Of a DNA stretch of 48,810 nucleotides, positions 41,569 through 48,810 are shown one piece after another. The stretch is from Phycisphaerae bacterium (GTDB taxonomy: Bacteria > Planctomycetota > Phycisphaerae > Sedimentisphaerales > Anaerobacaceae): the NCBI GenBank assembly GCA_016782865.1, contig JADHXR010000040.1, positions 1-48,810 on the forward strand, in the 5' to 3' direction. A program made the position numbers and the translations under genes. Numbering within the stretch: position 1 is the stretch's first letter; each line of letters opens with the position of its first letter. The notes beneath the pieces are model-generated. The model saw only the letters and a program-made list of their open reading frames with translations. It made no database searches and had not been told where the DNA came from.

Positions 41569-43005
41569 TTAGTCCAATTCATCAAACATGTTCATCTGGT
41601 AGTGTTCCATGGCGAATTTGTTGACAGCGACATCAATCGGTATTCTGTATTTGCCGTCCCAGCAGGCTGCGCAGTAGTGATCCGCGGGCAAGGCCGCGCA
41701 CTGAAGAAGCCCTTTCAGTGACATGTAGCCAATACTGTCAACCTCGAGAAATTCCCTGATTTGCTCAAGATCGCGGTTGTTCGCCAGCAGCTCTTCTTTG
41801 GTGGGAAAATCTACCCCGTAGAAACAGGGAAACCTCAGAGGCGGGCAGCTTACCCGCATGTGGATCTTCTTCGCTCCGGCTTGGCGCAACGCCCTGATCT
41901 TGCCTCTTGTCGTAGTGCCGCGCACAATTGAATCATCCACCACGACAATGCGTTTGCCGGCCACAGCTTCATCTACCACCGACAGCTTGAGCCTTACCTC
42001 CAACTCCCTTGATCTCTGGTCCGGAGAGATGAACGTCCGGCCCACGTAATGGCTTCTGACTATTCCCATGTCGAAGGGTATCTTACTCTGCTGAGCATAC
42101 CCTATCGCCGCCGAGGTTCCCGAGTCCGGCACGGGTATAACCACGTCGGCTTCGACAGGGTGTTCGGCGGCGAGCCGTCTTCCGAGCTTTTTTCTGAATC
42201 CGTGGACATTCTCGTCGAAAATAGTGCTGCTCTGCTTGGCGAAATAGACGTGCTCGAAGATGCAGTGGGCCGGGGTGACGGTCCCGGGCGTAACGAAAAA
42301 CCTGCTGGACAGACCGTCTTTATCCAGTCGCACGATTTCACCGGGCTCAACTTCGCGGATGAACCGAGCCCCAATGGCATCCAAACCACACGTCTCGCTG
42401 GCAACGACATAAGCGCCCTGCTCGGTTTGACCTATGCACAGGGGTCTGATCCCGTAGGGATCGCGAGCCGCCTCGATGCGATCGGCAAACAGGAAGAGCA
42501 GGCTATACGCGCCCTGCAGATGGTTCAACACATGCGCCAGCGGATCCGGATTGCTGACGTGGGTCGGCTTGGCGAGCAAATGAATAATCACCTCGGTATC
42601 GCTCGTGGACTTGAAGATACTCCCGTACGCCTCATACTCGTCGTGCAGCCGAGGAGCATTTATCAGGTTGCCGTTATGCGCCACGGCTACCTGGCCTCGG
42701 GAGTACTCCGCCAGGAGCGGCTGAGAGTTTACGGCCCGGCTGGCGCCCGTCGTCGAATACCGGACGTGTCCAATCGCTATGGAGTTGGCCAACTTGTCAA
42801 AGATAGCCCTGCCTGAGCGGAAGACCCTGCTGACCGTACCCATTGCGGTATAGCACTGGAGCGATTCGCCGTCGCTCGATGCGATCCCCGCCGATTCCTG
42901 CCCCCGATGCTGAAGGCTGTGTAAGCCAAAGTACGTCTTTTCAACTGCTTCGGCATCACCAAAAATGCCAAACAGACCACAATTCTCTTTTTTGTCTGAA
43001 ACCAT
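41569..43005 (-). CDS. purF: Amidophosphoribosyltransferase
   Basis: PurF transfers the amide of glutamine to PRPP, the committed step of purine synthesis. The 478-aa product has a short propeptide (MVSDKKEN) before the nucleophilic cysteine in CGLFGIFG, the glutamine site HVRYSTTG, AHNGNLIN and SDTEVI, and the PRTase half with VIPVPDSGTSAAIGYA, the PRPP loop IVVVDDSIVRGTT and KIHMRVSCPP. Cysteines in HCIFEHVYF, FPCFYGVDFP and HYCAACWDG match the four 4Fe-4S ligands of the Bacillus-type enzyme. It starts the operon that continues with purM and the PurF paralogue. Confidence 0.97.
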   Translation of the reverse strand: MVSDKKENCGLFGIFGDAEAVEKTYFGLHSLQHRGQESAGIASSDGESLQCYTAMGTVSRVFRSGRAIFDKLANSIAIGHVRYSTTGASRAVNSQPLLAEYSRGQVAVAHNGNLINAPRLHDEYEAYGSIFKSTSDTEVIIHLLAKPTHVSNPDPLAHVLNHLQGAYSLLFLFADRIEAARDPYGIRPLCIGQTEQGAYVVASETCGLDAIGARFIREVEPGEIVRLDKDGLSSRFFVTPGTVTPAHCIFEHVYFAKQSSTIFDENVHGFRKKLGRRLAAEHPVEADVVIPVPDSGTSAAIGYAQQSKIPFDMGIVRSHYVGRTFISPDQRSRELEVRLKLSVVDEAVAGKRIVVVDDSIVRGTTTRGKIRALRQAGAKKIHMRVSCPPLRFPCFYGVDFPTKEELLANNRDLEQIREFLEVDSIGYMSLKGLLQCAALPADHYCAACWDGKYRIPIDVAVNKFAMEHYQMNMFDELD

Positions 43006-43032
43006 AAATAGCTCAATTTCAAATTTAAGATT

Positions 43033-43100
43033 GTCTATTTCGCAACCAAAGAGCAGATCATATCAGATCAATTTAAGATTTGAAATTTGAAATTTGAAAT
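43033..43100. repeat. Simple repeat (AAATTTGAAATTTG type)
   Basis: Tandem GAAATTTGAAATTTGAAATT units at about 43078-43102, with CTCAATTTCAAATTTAAGA near 43012-43030 in the opposite sense, lie between purF and the thioesterase gene. The right-hand units touch the thioesterase stop codon. Confidence 0.6.
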
Positions 43101-43526
43101 TTAGGCTTCTTTCTGCGATTCGGGGTACATAAACTCTGGTATCCTCCGAACCTTACCCTCGGCGCTGACACAGGCTAACGTGCTCGTGCCCTCGGCCAGG
43201 ATCACTCCGTCAGAACTCGTCAACTTGTAGGTATGGTCGACCCTGCTGGCCGTGACCTTCGAGCAGGTCGTTTCCAGCGTCAGTTGCTCATCGTACTGTG
43301 CGGGCCGGCGATACTTGATGCTGAGATGAGCTACGACAAAAAACACACCGGCCAGTTCAAGATCCTCATAGACCAACCCGTTGGCGCGCAAAAGCTCGGT
43401 GCGCCCCATCTCGAACCACACCGGGTAGACACTGTGATGAACGACCCCGCCCTTGTCGGTCTCGGCATATCTCGGCACGACAGTTATCGTATGGCTCTCG
43501 ATGCTGATTCTCTCCGGAAGATTCAT
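43101..43526 (-). CDS. Acyl-CoA thioesterase, 4HBT (YbgC/FadM-like) hotdog fold
   Basis: The 141-aa product has the 4HBT start VPRYAETDKGGVVHHSVYPVWFEMGRTELLR, in which the aspartate of the DxxG(V)VxH motif is the usual catalytic residue, and later FFVVAHLSIKYRRPAQYDEQLTLET and EGTSTLACVSAEGKVRRIPE. The family hydrolyses short- or medium-chain acyl-CoA esters. The start at 43526 gives the normal family length; the frame is open to 43619. It lies upstream of purF on the same strand with a repeat between, and may belong to a separate unit. Confidence 0.88.
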   Translation of the reverse strand: MNLPERISIESHTITVVPRYAETDKGGVVHHSVYPVWFEMGRTELLRANGLVYEDLELAGVFFVVAHLSIKYRRPAQYDEQLTLETTCSKVTASRVDHTYKLTSSDGVILAEGTSTLACVSAEGKVRRIPEFMYPESQKEA

Positions 43527-43703
43527 CCAGCAACCCAAATCAAATATAGAACAGAAGGTACCCAGCGCAGCCCTTGGCCGCAACCAAAAAGTCATTAACG
43601 GCCCAAGGTTTGTGGACAAAACTCTAACTCAAGGAACCTGTGCCCGTCTGACTGCTTCGCGGATGTTCATGCTATCTCCATCGAACCGCAGTGGCTCCGG
43701 GCG

Positions 43704-43772
43704 ACAAAGGCCATGCCAGTCGCAGAGCCTGCCCTGAGCGAAGCCGAACGGGCTTGATGGCATGGCCTTTGT
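43704..43772. repeat. Perfect 15-bp inverted repeat around a CGAAGCCGAACGGG core
   Basis: ACAAAGGCCATGCCA (43704-43718) and TGGCATGGCCTTTGT (43758-43772) are exact reverse complements. Between them is the GCCTGCCCTGAGCGAAGCCG repeat also found near 15.28 and 37.26 kb. No gene is supported in the 413-base gap 43527-43939. Confidence 0.85.
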
Positions 43773-43814
43773 GAACTTTTCGCTCACTGCTCAGGCAAAT
43801 TGCTCGTCGAGACT

Positions 43815-43860
43815 ATTTCTTTCCCTTGCCCATAGCTACCGAAGGGCAAGGGAAAGAAAT
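43815..43860. repeat. Perfect 17-bp hairpin near the truncated REP-type transposase
   Basis: ATTTCTTTCCCTTGCCC (43815-43831) pairs exactly with GGGCAAGGGAAAGAAAT (43844-43860) around a 12-base loop. Its nearness to the transposase remnant suggests a REP-like structure. No other copy was seen in the window. Confidence 0.8.
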
Positions 43861-43939
43861 GTCTTTGTTCCAAAAGACTCTACAAGAGGGCACTCGACCT
43901 GTTCGGTTATTAGATTCTGTGCAAATACTTCCGGGCGAA

Positions 43940-44113
43940 TTAGAGGTGTCCGTAGCCGCAAATACGCATGCAAAACCGCTCCGCACGCTCAGCCATGATC
44001 TGCTCGAAACCGAGAAAGTCGTCATCCTTTCGAAATATGCGCAGGCGGCCGTTGGCCCGATTGAGCACATGATAAACATATCCGCCCAATGCTATCCTTT
44101 TTGGTCTCGACAT
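43940..44113 (-). pseudogene. Truncated REP-associated tyrosine transposase (RAYT/Y1)
   Basis: An ATG at 44113 starts a 57-codon frame, MSRPKRIALGGYVYHVLNRA then NGRLRIFRKDDDFLGFEQIM and ERFCMRICGYGHL, ending at TAA 43940-43942. It matches the N-terminal part of RAYT transposases, in which the next block would be MPNHFHLLL with the HUH histidines. That block and the catalytic tyrosine are absent, so the copy is dead. Confidence 0.85.
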
Positions 44114-44160
44114 AGGAGTGATTCTACATATGGGATGAACAATGGCAAGCCTAAAAAGTA

Positions 44161-44208
44161 CCGGACACTTTTAATTCCGGACACTTTTAATTCCCTTTTA
44201 ATTCCCCC
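44161..44208. repeat. Tandem CCGGACACTTTTAATT repeats
   Basis: Two full copies of the 16-base unit at 44161-44192 and a degraded third (CCCTTTTAATT) follow. The gap 44114-44642 otherwise holds one weak 32-codon frame (44321-44419, MKKTKIGVYIWGLANAFIIE...) without a ribosome-binding site, which I do not call as a gene. Confidence 0.6.
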
Positions 44209-44642
44209 AGAATTCGTGAACCTTTACACATTATTGTATCAATACAACTCTGTCTGTCGAGGGAAATCCAATAAACCTGCTCTGGCTTGTGGGCGGGCGG
44301 TCTTCACAATTTTTCAAAAAATGAAAAAAACGAAAATAGGAGTCTACATTTGGGGTCTGGCAAACGCCTTTATTATAGAAGGCCGAATAAACGAAAGAAC
44401 TTGGCCAAGAGATAAGTAGTTACCACAAGAAATAGCTGTGGGATTCAGGCTCTCATCAGAGTGTGAGTGTGTGCTGGGTCCTCTATCGCAGCACCGCGAT
44501 GATCGTGAGCCGAACTGGTCTGGACACGACACCGACGGGGACGGAGTCTGGCTGAATGGTAGTCCATCATAGGAATTCCGAGGCATCTTCCATCCAACCT
44601 CCGACTATGATAGGGACAACGTCCTGTATAAGGTTCGCTGTG

Positions 44643-45239
44643 ATGAGCCTGAGACGCGTGGCCAAATATGACTCGAGGACTGACGAAGGCACTAAGCTAA
44701 TGCGAAGAGTAGCTAGGGGTGACGTTGAAGCGTTCAACCGTCTTCATTATCGGTCTTACCCGATTCTGAGACGCTTTATTGCCAAGTTTCATGGTCATCA
44801 CATATCGCCAGACGATGTCATTCAGGAGGTCTTCACTCGCTTGTGGCAACAGCGCAAAAACTTCCGGGGAGAATCGTCTTTCCTGACTTATCTGTTGGCT
44901 ATTGCCAGACACACCCTGAACGAGGAGACAAGACAGTCCCGCAAGGCTGCAAGAATAGGCTTAGAAGAGCGTCCAGAATATCACGGGGATTCTCACAATA
45001 ATCTGTCTCAACCGGAAGCTGGGTTTCATTCCAAGGATTTGAACGATGCTCTCGAACGAGCAAAAGCCAGGTTGACCGCCAAGCAACGACAAGCCCTCGA
45101 GATGTCTCAGGCCGCAGATATCCCTCTTTGCCAAGCATCAAAGATGCTTGGCTGTTCTCCCAAAGCTCTTGAGGGCCGTCTCCACCGTGCTCGCAAGAAG
45201 TTGCGGAGAGAATTGGCCTCTTTCCTCGAAGAGACATAA
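44643..45239 (+). CDS. ECF-type RNA polymerase sigma factor, first copy
   Basis: The 198-aa product has the sigma-70 region 2 (LMRRVARGDVEAFNRLHYRSYPILRRFIAKF, ISPDDVIQEVFTRLWQQR, then FRGESSFLTYLLAIARHTLNEE) and region 4 (ARLTAKQRQALEMSQAADIPLCQASKMLGCSPKALEGRLHRARKKLR), with no region 1 or 3, so it is an ECF sigma factor. The frame is open from 44556; the ATG at 44643 with AAGG upstream is preferred. No anti-sigma gene is adjacent. It precedes a small-peptide and glycosyltransferase pair, and a second ECF gene closes the group. Confidence 0.88.
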   Translation: MSLRRVAKYDSRTDEGTKLMRRVARGDVEAFNRLHYRSYPILRRFIAKFHGHHISPDDVIQEVFTRLWQQRKNFRGESSFLTYLLAIARHTLNEETRQSRKAARIGLEERPEYHGDSHNNLSQPEAGFHSKDLNDALERAKARLTAKQRQALEMSQAADIPLCQASKMLGCSPKALEGRLHRARKKLRRELASFLEET

Positions 45240-45915
45240 TTAGCGTTCAGGAGTAGTTGTTCCATTGTGAAAGTTGAAAATCTATGTTGTGAATCCGGGA
45301 AACAACAGCCTTACAGATTCTTGGGGAATTTTCAAAAAAAACGAGGGCTTTAGGATGTTCTTCACACTAACTATAGTAGAGGGACTATATCCAGATATGG
45401 TCAACTCAATACTGTCGGCCACGGGTGGTGATCGGCTCGCCATGTCTGAGTTCAGAAGGTGTGGTATTCCTCATGTGCTTGAAGCAAGAAGGTGACTGGA
45501 ACGGCTCTGAAGGATACAGTGAGTAGCACGCGGGCAGCGCGTGCGATAGAAACTGAGAAAGCGACAAGGCTGAAAAAGCAGTGAACCAGCAACCAACCGT
45601 TGAAAGCGATTGCTGGTCCACCCGGTCCAACCAAAGGAGCATGTTTGTGCGCCGTTGGCGGATGATTTACTTTTAACACCTTGGCCGGGAGAAGTCAAGC
45701 GTTTTTTTAGTTCCGCACGCTTGGGGTGCAGAGGGACGAGGGGGCGCCATGCGCCCGGCTGGCACTCCCGTATTCGCAGGGCACGAAAATCACGAGAGTC
45801 TGTCGGCTACCATGAGCCACCATGATGCTAATATACGACATACAAAAGTATGAAATGAGCAGCCTGAGGAAGAAAGCGAAACGCATTGAACTAACATTAT
45901 GAAGGAGTAGGCAAT
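45240..45915. other. 676-base stretch without a supported gene
   Basis: Small hairpins are visible: GCACGC-GGGCAGC-GCGTGC near 45526 and CCAGCAA...TTGCTGG near 45587-45616. Short frames of 70-80 codons overlap here in several frames and have no good starts. A small RNA or a leader for the downstream genes is possible. I see nothing definite. Confidence 0.4.
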
Positions 45916-46134
45916 ATGGACAAAGTAGGATTACTCAGTCCAATTGCTGCAGCTCTGGTCGCTTATGCATTTAAGAGAAGAGCATATCGGCGTAGATGTG
46001 TCAAGTCTTCTCTCCAGTTGGACTGCCGGCTTTGCCAATACGTGTTTCCGTATTCAGCATGCAACGAGGTAGGCGCTGACGGTCCACATATGTGCACCCA
46101 ACAGCAAAGTGTAGGCATAGTGAGGTTACGTTAG
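45916..46134 (+). CDS. Small cysteine-containing membrane-type peptide, 72 aa
   Basis: The start is backed by AAGGAG about 8 bases upstream. The product has a hydrophobic N-terminal segment (VGLLSPIAAALVAYAF) followed at once by a basic patch (KRRAYRRR), which would leave the rest in the cytoplasm. Five cysteines follow at 28, 37, 40, 49 and 60 (DCRLCQYVFPYSAC is the densest part). It ends 17 bases before the glycosyltransferase gene, which has its own GGGAG. No family was recognised. It could be a small metal-binding or regulatory protein, or a peptide substrate of the enzyme beside it; the sequence does not decide. Confidence 0.65.
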   Translation: MDKVGLLSPIAAALVAYAFKRRAYRRRCVKSSLQLDCRLCQYVFPYSACNEVGADGPHMCTQQQSVGIVRLR

Positions 46135-46151
46135 TTTAGGGAGTAAGTGCA

Positions 46152-47918
46152 ATGAGCAAGATTTTTGGAACACTGGGTTTGTTTGAAACGACAAATAGTG
46201 ATGGCGACATCAAGGGGATGCGTCTTGGGGCTAAGCTGGCGGGGATTGGGTTTGACGAAAGCCTTATTCAATATGGTGACTTCGACTGTCATCATTTTCT
46301 TTTGGGACGCGGAAAAGAGAGTGACGAAGACATTGCTGAGTACATCCGGTCCAAAGGATGGGATCCGCAGAAGATACTCATCTACGATGGGGCGTTACCA
46401 CTTGACCGCCTCAAAAAGAACAATTACCACGTGATTCACAAAACTGATATAGAACTTAATCAACTGCTTGCTATACGTCATTTTCTCGGTCATCCGTTGG
46501 CGCCCGGCACAGTCATGACGCACTCGATATCTTATGCTAAATTCATGCCCCTGTGGACAGAGATGCTCTGCAATCATCTTCTGCCGTGCGATGCCATTGT
46601 CTGTACGAGCCGAGCGGGTCGTGAAGTGCTCGAAAGATCCATGAACATACTCACGGAGAGGTTTTCCAGCCTGTTGGGCATGCGAGTTCCTACTTTTCGC
46701 GGCCGCATGGAAGTCATCCCCTTGGGCGTCGATGTAGACTACTGGAAACCCGCGGAGAACAAGGTAGAGTTCAGGGAACTGCTTGGATTGCCCGCAAAAG
46801 CGTGCATCATCCTGTGCCCAGGACGGATTTCAACTCATGACAAAATGGACCTTCGTCCCTTCCTGATAGCGCTGAGTCGTCTCACGGCGGTCCTTGGGAC
46901 GGACTTTTTTCATGTCGTCCTGGCCGGAGACGACATGAGAACGAAGGGGAAGGAGTCCAAGTTGATTCAGGAATTTGTGAATGAGCACGGGCTTTCATCT
47001 GTGGTGAAAATAGACACAAATGTTGGGCAGGCAACGATGAGACAGTACTACGGTGCTGCGGACATTTTCGTGTCGCTGGCTGATAATATCCAGGAGACAT
47101 TTGGTTTGACTGTGATCCAGGCAATGGCCTGTGGACTGCCGACTATCGTATCGGATTGGGATGGGTACAAGGAGACCGTTGTTCATGGGGAGACGGGAGT
47201 ACGCGTTCCGACTTATTGGGCCCAGTGCGATGCGCAGGCGGCGGACCTATCCATGTTACGCCCTTGGACACTGAATCACCTTCTGATCGCTCAATCTGTT
47301 GCCGTGGATGTGGATGCGTTGTATCACGCCCTTTACATGCTTGTGACTGATCCAGAGGGATGCCGTCATTTAGGTGAAGCAGGGCGAAAACGGGCAGAGG
47401 AGTTATATGCGTGGCCGTGCGTCATCAAACAGTATATGGCACTATGGGATGAGTGCCGTGACAGATTTGATCACATCGATGTTCAGGAATGGGCTTGTGA
47501 AAACCGAGAAAACATCTTTGCTCCGGCGTATTTTCGGCAGTTCGCCCATTACCCCTCCGCCCTCATTACCTCGGAAACACAACTCTGCCTATTATCTGAA
47601 GATAGCCCGATGGATTTTGCTCACGCCACTACGGAGGTCCAATTGCCTCCTGAGATGCGGCCCGTCTTTCATCCGGCCGTCTTTCAGGGACTCCTATCTC
47701 GACTCCGTGATTGGCCCATCTCGTTTGGAGCCCTCGTGGAAGATACCAGCAGGGAAACAGGGCAACCCCAGGACTTGTGCGCCAGGCACGTCCTGTGGCT
47801 GATAAAATACGGTATGGTGAAACCGCTGGAGCCCAAGCTGAATAGTCATTCTGTCATCGCTGAGATAGCCCAAGCGAAAGAAAAAGCACGCCTGTCCCGA
47901 GAAAGCATGGTTGAGTAG
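46152..47918 (+). CDS. GT4-type glycosyltransferase with a C-terminal extension
   Basis: The 588-aa product is a GT-B fold family 4-like enzyme: VIPLGVDVDYWKP at about 188-200, IILCPGRISTHDKMDLRPFLIAL, HVVLAGDD, and the donor-site block NIQETFGLTVIQAMACGLPTIVSDWDGYKETV at 312-343. The EX7E motif reads E315...Q323, so the second glutamate is glutamine. The N-terminal SKIFGTLGLFETTNSDGDIKGMRL start is unusual, and about 120 residues (470-588) follow the GT domain. They include a helical segment LLSRLRDWPISFGALVEDTS...HVLWLIKYGMVKPLEP that looks like a winged helix. Donor and acceptor are unknown. It lies between a small peptide gene and an ECF sigma gene. Confidence 0.85.
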   Translation: MSKIFGTLGLFETTNSDGDIKGMRLGAKLAGIGFDESLIQYGDFDCHHFLLGRGKESDEDIAEYIRSKGWDPQKILIYDGALPLDRLKKNNYHVIHKTDIELNQLLAIRHFLGHPLAPGTVMTHSISYAKFMPLWTEMLCNHLLPCDAIVCTSRAGREVLERSMNILTERFSSLLGMRVPTFRGRMEVIPLGVDVDYWKPAENKVEFRELLGLPAKACIILCPGRISTHDKMDLRPFLIALSRLTAVLGTDFFHVVLAGDDMRTKGKESKLIQEFVNEHGLSSVVKIDTNVGQATMRQYYGAADIFVSLADNIQETFGLTVIQAMACGLPTIVSDWDGYKETVVHGETGVRVPTYWAQCDAQAADLSMLRPWTLNHLLIAQSVAVDVDALYHALYMLVTDPEGCRHLGEAGRKRAEELYAWPCVIKQYMALWDECRDRFDHIDVQEWACENRENIFAPAYFRQFAHYPSALITSETQLCLLSEDSPMDFAHATTEVQLPPEMRPVFHPAVFQGLLSRLRDWPISFGALVEDTSRETGQPQDLCARHVLWLIKYGMVKPLEPKLNSHSVIAEIAQAKEKARLSRESMVE

Positions 47919-47938
47919 TGGTCCTCCGAAGGTAAAGC

Positions 47939-48601
47939 GTGCACAATGACGTGAAATACGAATGTGGTAGAGACTCTGACGAGGACGCGGGACTTATGCT
48001 GCGCATACACCAGGGCGATTCCACCGCTTTTGAGGTACTCTATAGGAAGTACCTGCCATTGACAGCGACCTACGCCGCAGCCTTAGGAGGCCGCGATGCA
48101 TCCGTGGCAGATATTGTTCAGGAGACCTTCGCACGCCTGTGGGCCCGTAGACAGGAATACCGAGGAGAGGCAAGTATCAGGACCTATATCCATGCCTATG
48201 TCCGTAATATATGCCTTGAGGAAAAGCGGCTTCAGGCAAAGACACGGGTTTTATTGCAGCGTCTATCTCTAGGTTCTTTGCATCGGAGTGTTGCTTCCTC
48301 GATCCCCGAAACAGCAGTCCACCTGAAGGAGATGAATGAACGGCTTGAACAGGTGATGGCCAGGTTGAGTAATGAGCAAAAACAAGCGCTGCAACTTTAC
48401 TATGTGCAGGATTTGTCGTTGCGTGAGGCCGCCATTTCAATTGGCTGCACACAGAAGTGCTTTGAGAGTCGTCTCTATAGGGGGCTTGCTAGGTTGCGAT
48501 GCCTTCTTCTTCATCCCCCCCTGACGCGTATCGCAAAACCTGGTAGATATCTCGTCACACTACTGTCCCGTTATAAGTCGAATAACAACAATTGGTTATG
48601 A
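47939..48601 (+). CDS. ECF-type RNA polymerase sigma factor, second copy
   Basis: The 220-aa product has region 2 (LMLRIHQGDSTAFEVLYRKYLPLT, ASVADIVQETFARLWARRQ, YRGEASIRTYIHAYVRNICLEE) and region 4 (RLSNEQKQALQLYYVQDLSLREAAISIGCTQKCFESRLYRGLARLR). It is clearly a paralogue of the ECF protein at 44.6 kb. It starts at a GTG at 47939 with GAAGGT 6 bases upstream, 20 bases after the glycosyltransferase stop. A basic tail of about 30 residues follows region 4. The 209 bases after the stop are AT-rich and contain AAAGTACA/TGTACTTT as an inverted pair near 48674-48703, but no gene. Confidence 0.88.
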   Translation: MHNDVKYECGRDSDEDAGLMLRIHQGDSTAFEVLYRKYLPLTATYAAALGGRDASVADIVQETFARLWARRQEYRGEASIRTYIHAYVRNICLEEKRLQAKTRVLLQRLSLGSLHRSVASSIPETAVHLKEMNERLEQVMARLSNEQKQALQLYYVQDLSLREAAISIGCTQKCFESRLYRGLARLRCLLLHPPLTRIAKPGRYLVTLLSRYKSNNNNWL

Positions 48602-48810
48602 AACTGGCCATTTCCATTTTGCAGAAGATGTTTTGTAAGTACTTGTGTAATAGGAACTTTCTCGAAAAGTACAACAAATGTTCCTTCTGTACTTTCATTC
48701 TAACCTATTTAGAGAAAAGATGTTAGGTGCTATTTTAGACCCAGATGTGTAGCCACTAAAGACAACACTTATTCTTTATTTTAATGCATTTTGTTCTTGT
48801 ATAAACCCAT

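Noticed and set aside
45274..45495. 73-codon plus-strand frame after the first sigma gene
   Set aside because: It starts with TTG, lacks a clear ribosome-binding site and has no recognisable features, so it is not called.

Overview
The window looks like a chromosomal piece of a Gram-negative (Kdo-making) heterotroph of moderate GC. KdsB, many lipoproteins with lipoboxes, Tat-type sugar isomerases, a degenerate prepilin gene and secreted sugar-handling proteins would fit the PVC group, for example a Planctomycetota (Phycisphaerae-like) genome. That placement is an inference; no rRNA or marker phylogeny is available here. No tRNA, rRNA or CRISPR array was seen. The only structured RNA gene recognised is rnpB.

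Layout. 1-8.5 kb is housekeeping: recG (cut by the window edge) and pcm, a TauE-like exporter, a lipoprotein, nadB, rnpB, a second lipoprotein and ilvC. 8.7-11.5 kb is an AT-richer island of orphan genes (a helical protein, a two-TM membrane protein, a GX3-repeat protein, a PIN-like protein) with a decayed IS200-type element that appears to have split the membrane-protein gene. 12-19.6 kb holds a Tat-type TIM-barrel isomerase, queG, and a sugar-acid utilisation set (DHDPS/NAL-family aldolase, sodium:solute symporter, 892-aa secreted protein). 20-27 kb has an MTAP-type phosphorylase, a coiled-coil lipoprotein, pyrG, an overlapping AAA ATPase/TOPRIM-like pair of defence type, a pseudopilin gene with an in-frame amber codon, and kdsB. 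27.4-33.4 kb has a trypsin-like protease/TPR protein, a ribose-type ABC importer (binding protein, ATPase, permease) and a repeat-rich lipoprotein.

33.4-36.8 kb is an accessory stretch: a RelE/ParE-Phd toxin-antitoxin pair bracketed by imperfect direct repeats, then a convergent methyltransferase/restriction-endonuclease pair. 37-43.6 kb returns to core functions: a DUF503 protein, then purF-purM-purF paralogue-membrane protein in one minus-strand operon, and a thioesterase. The purF paralogue has lost its glutaminase active site. 43.8-48.8 kb holds a truncated REP-type transposase and an unusual plus-strand cluster: ECF sigma factor, cysteine-containing 72-aa peptide, glycosyltransferase with a C-terminal extension, second ECF sigma factor. 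That cluster is the best candidate here for an undescribed system.

A theme of the whole window is invasion by short palindromic or simple repeats (at least six families). Several sit in frame inside conserved enzymes (QueG, MTAP, KdsB) or at the 5' ends of genes, resembling in principle the protein-coding palindromic elements of Rickettsia.
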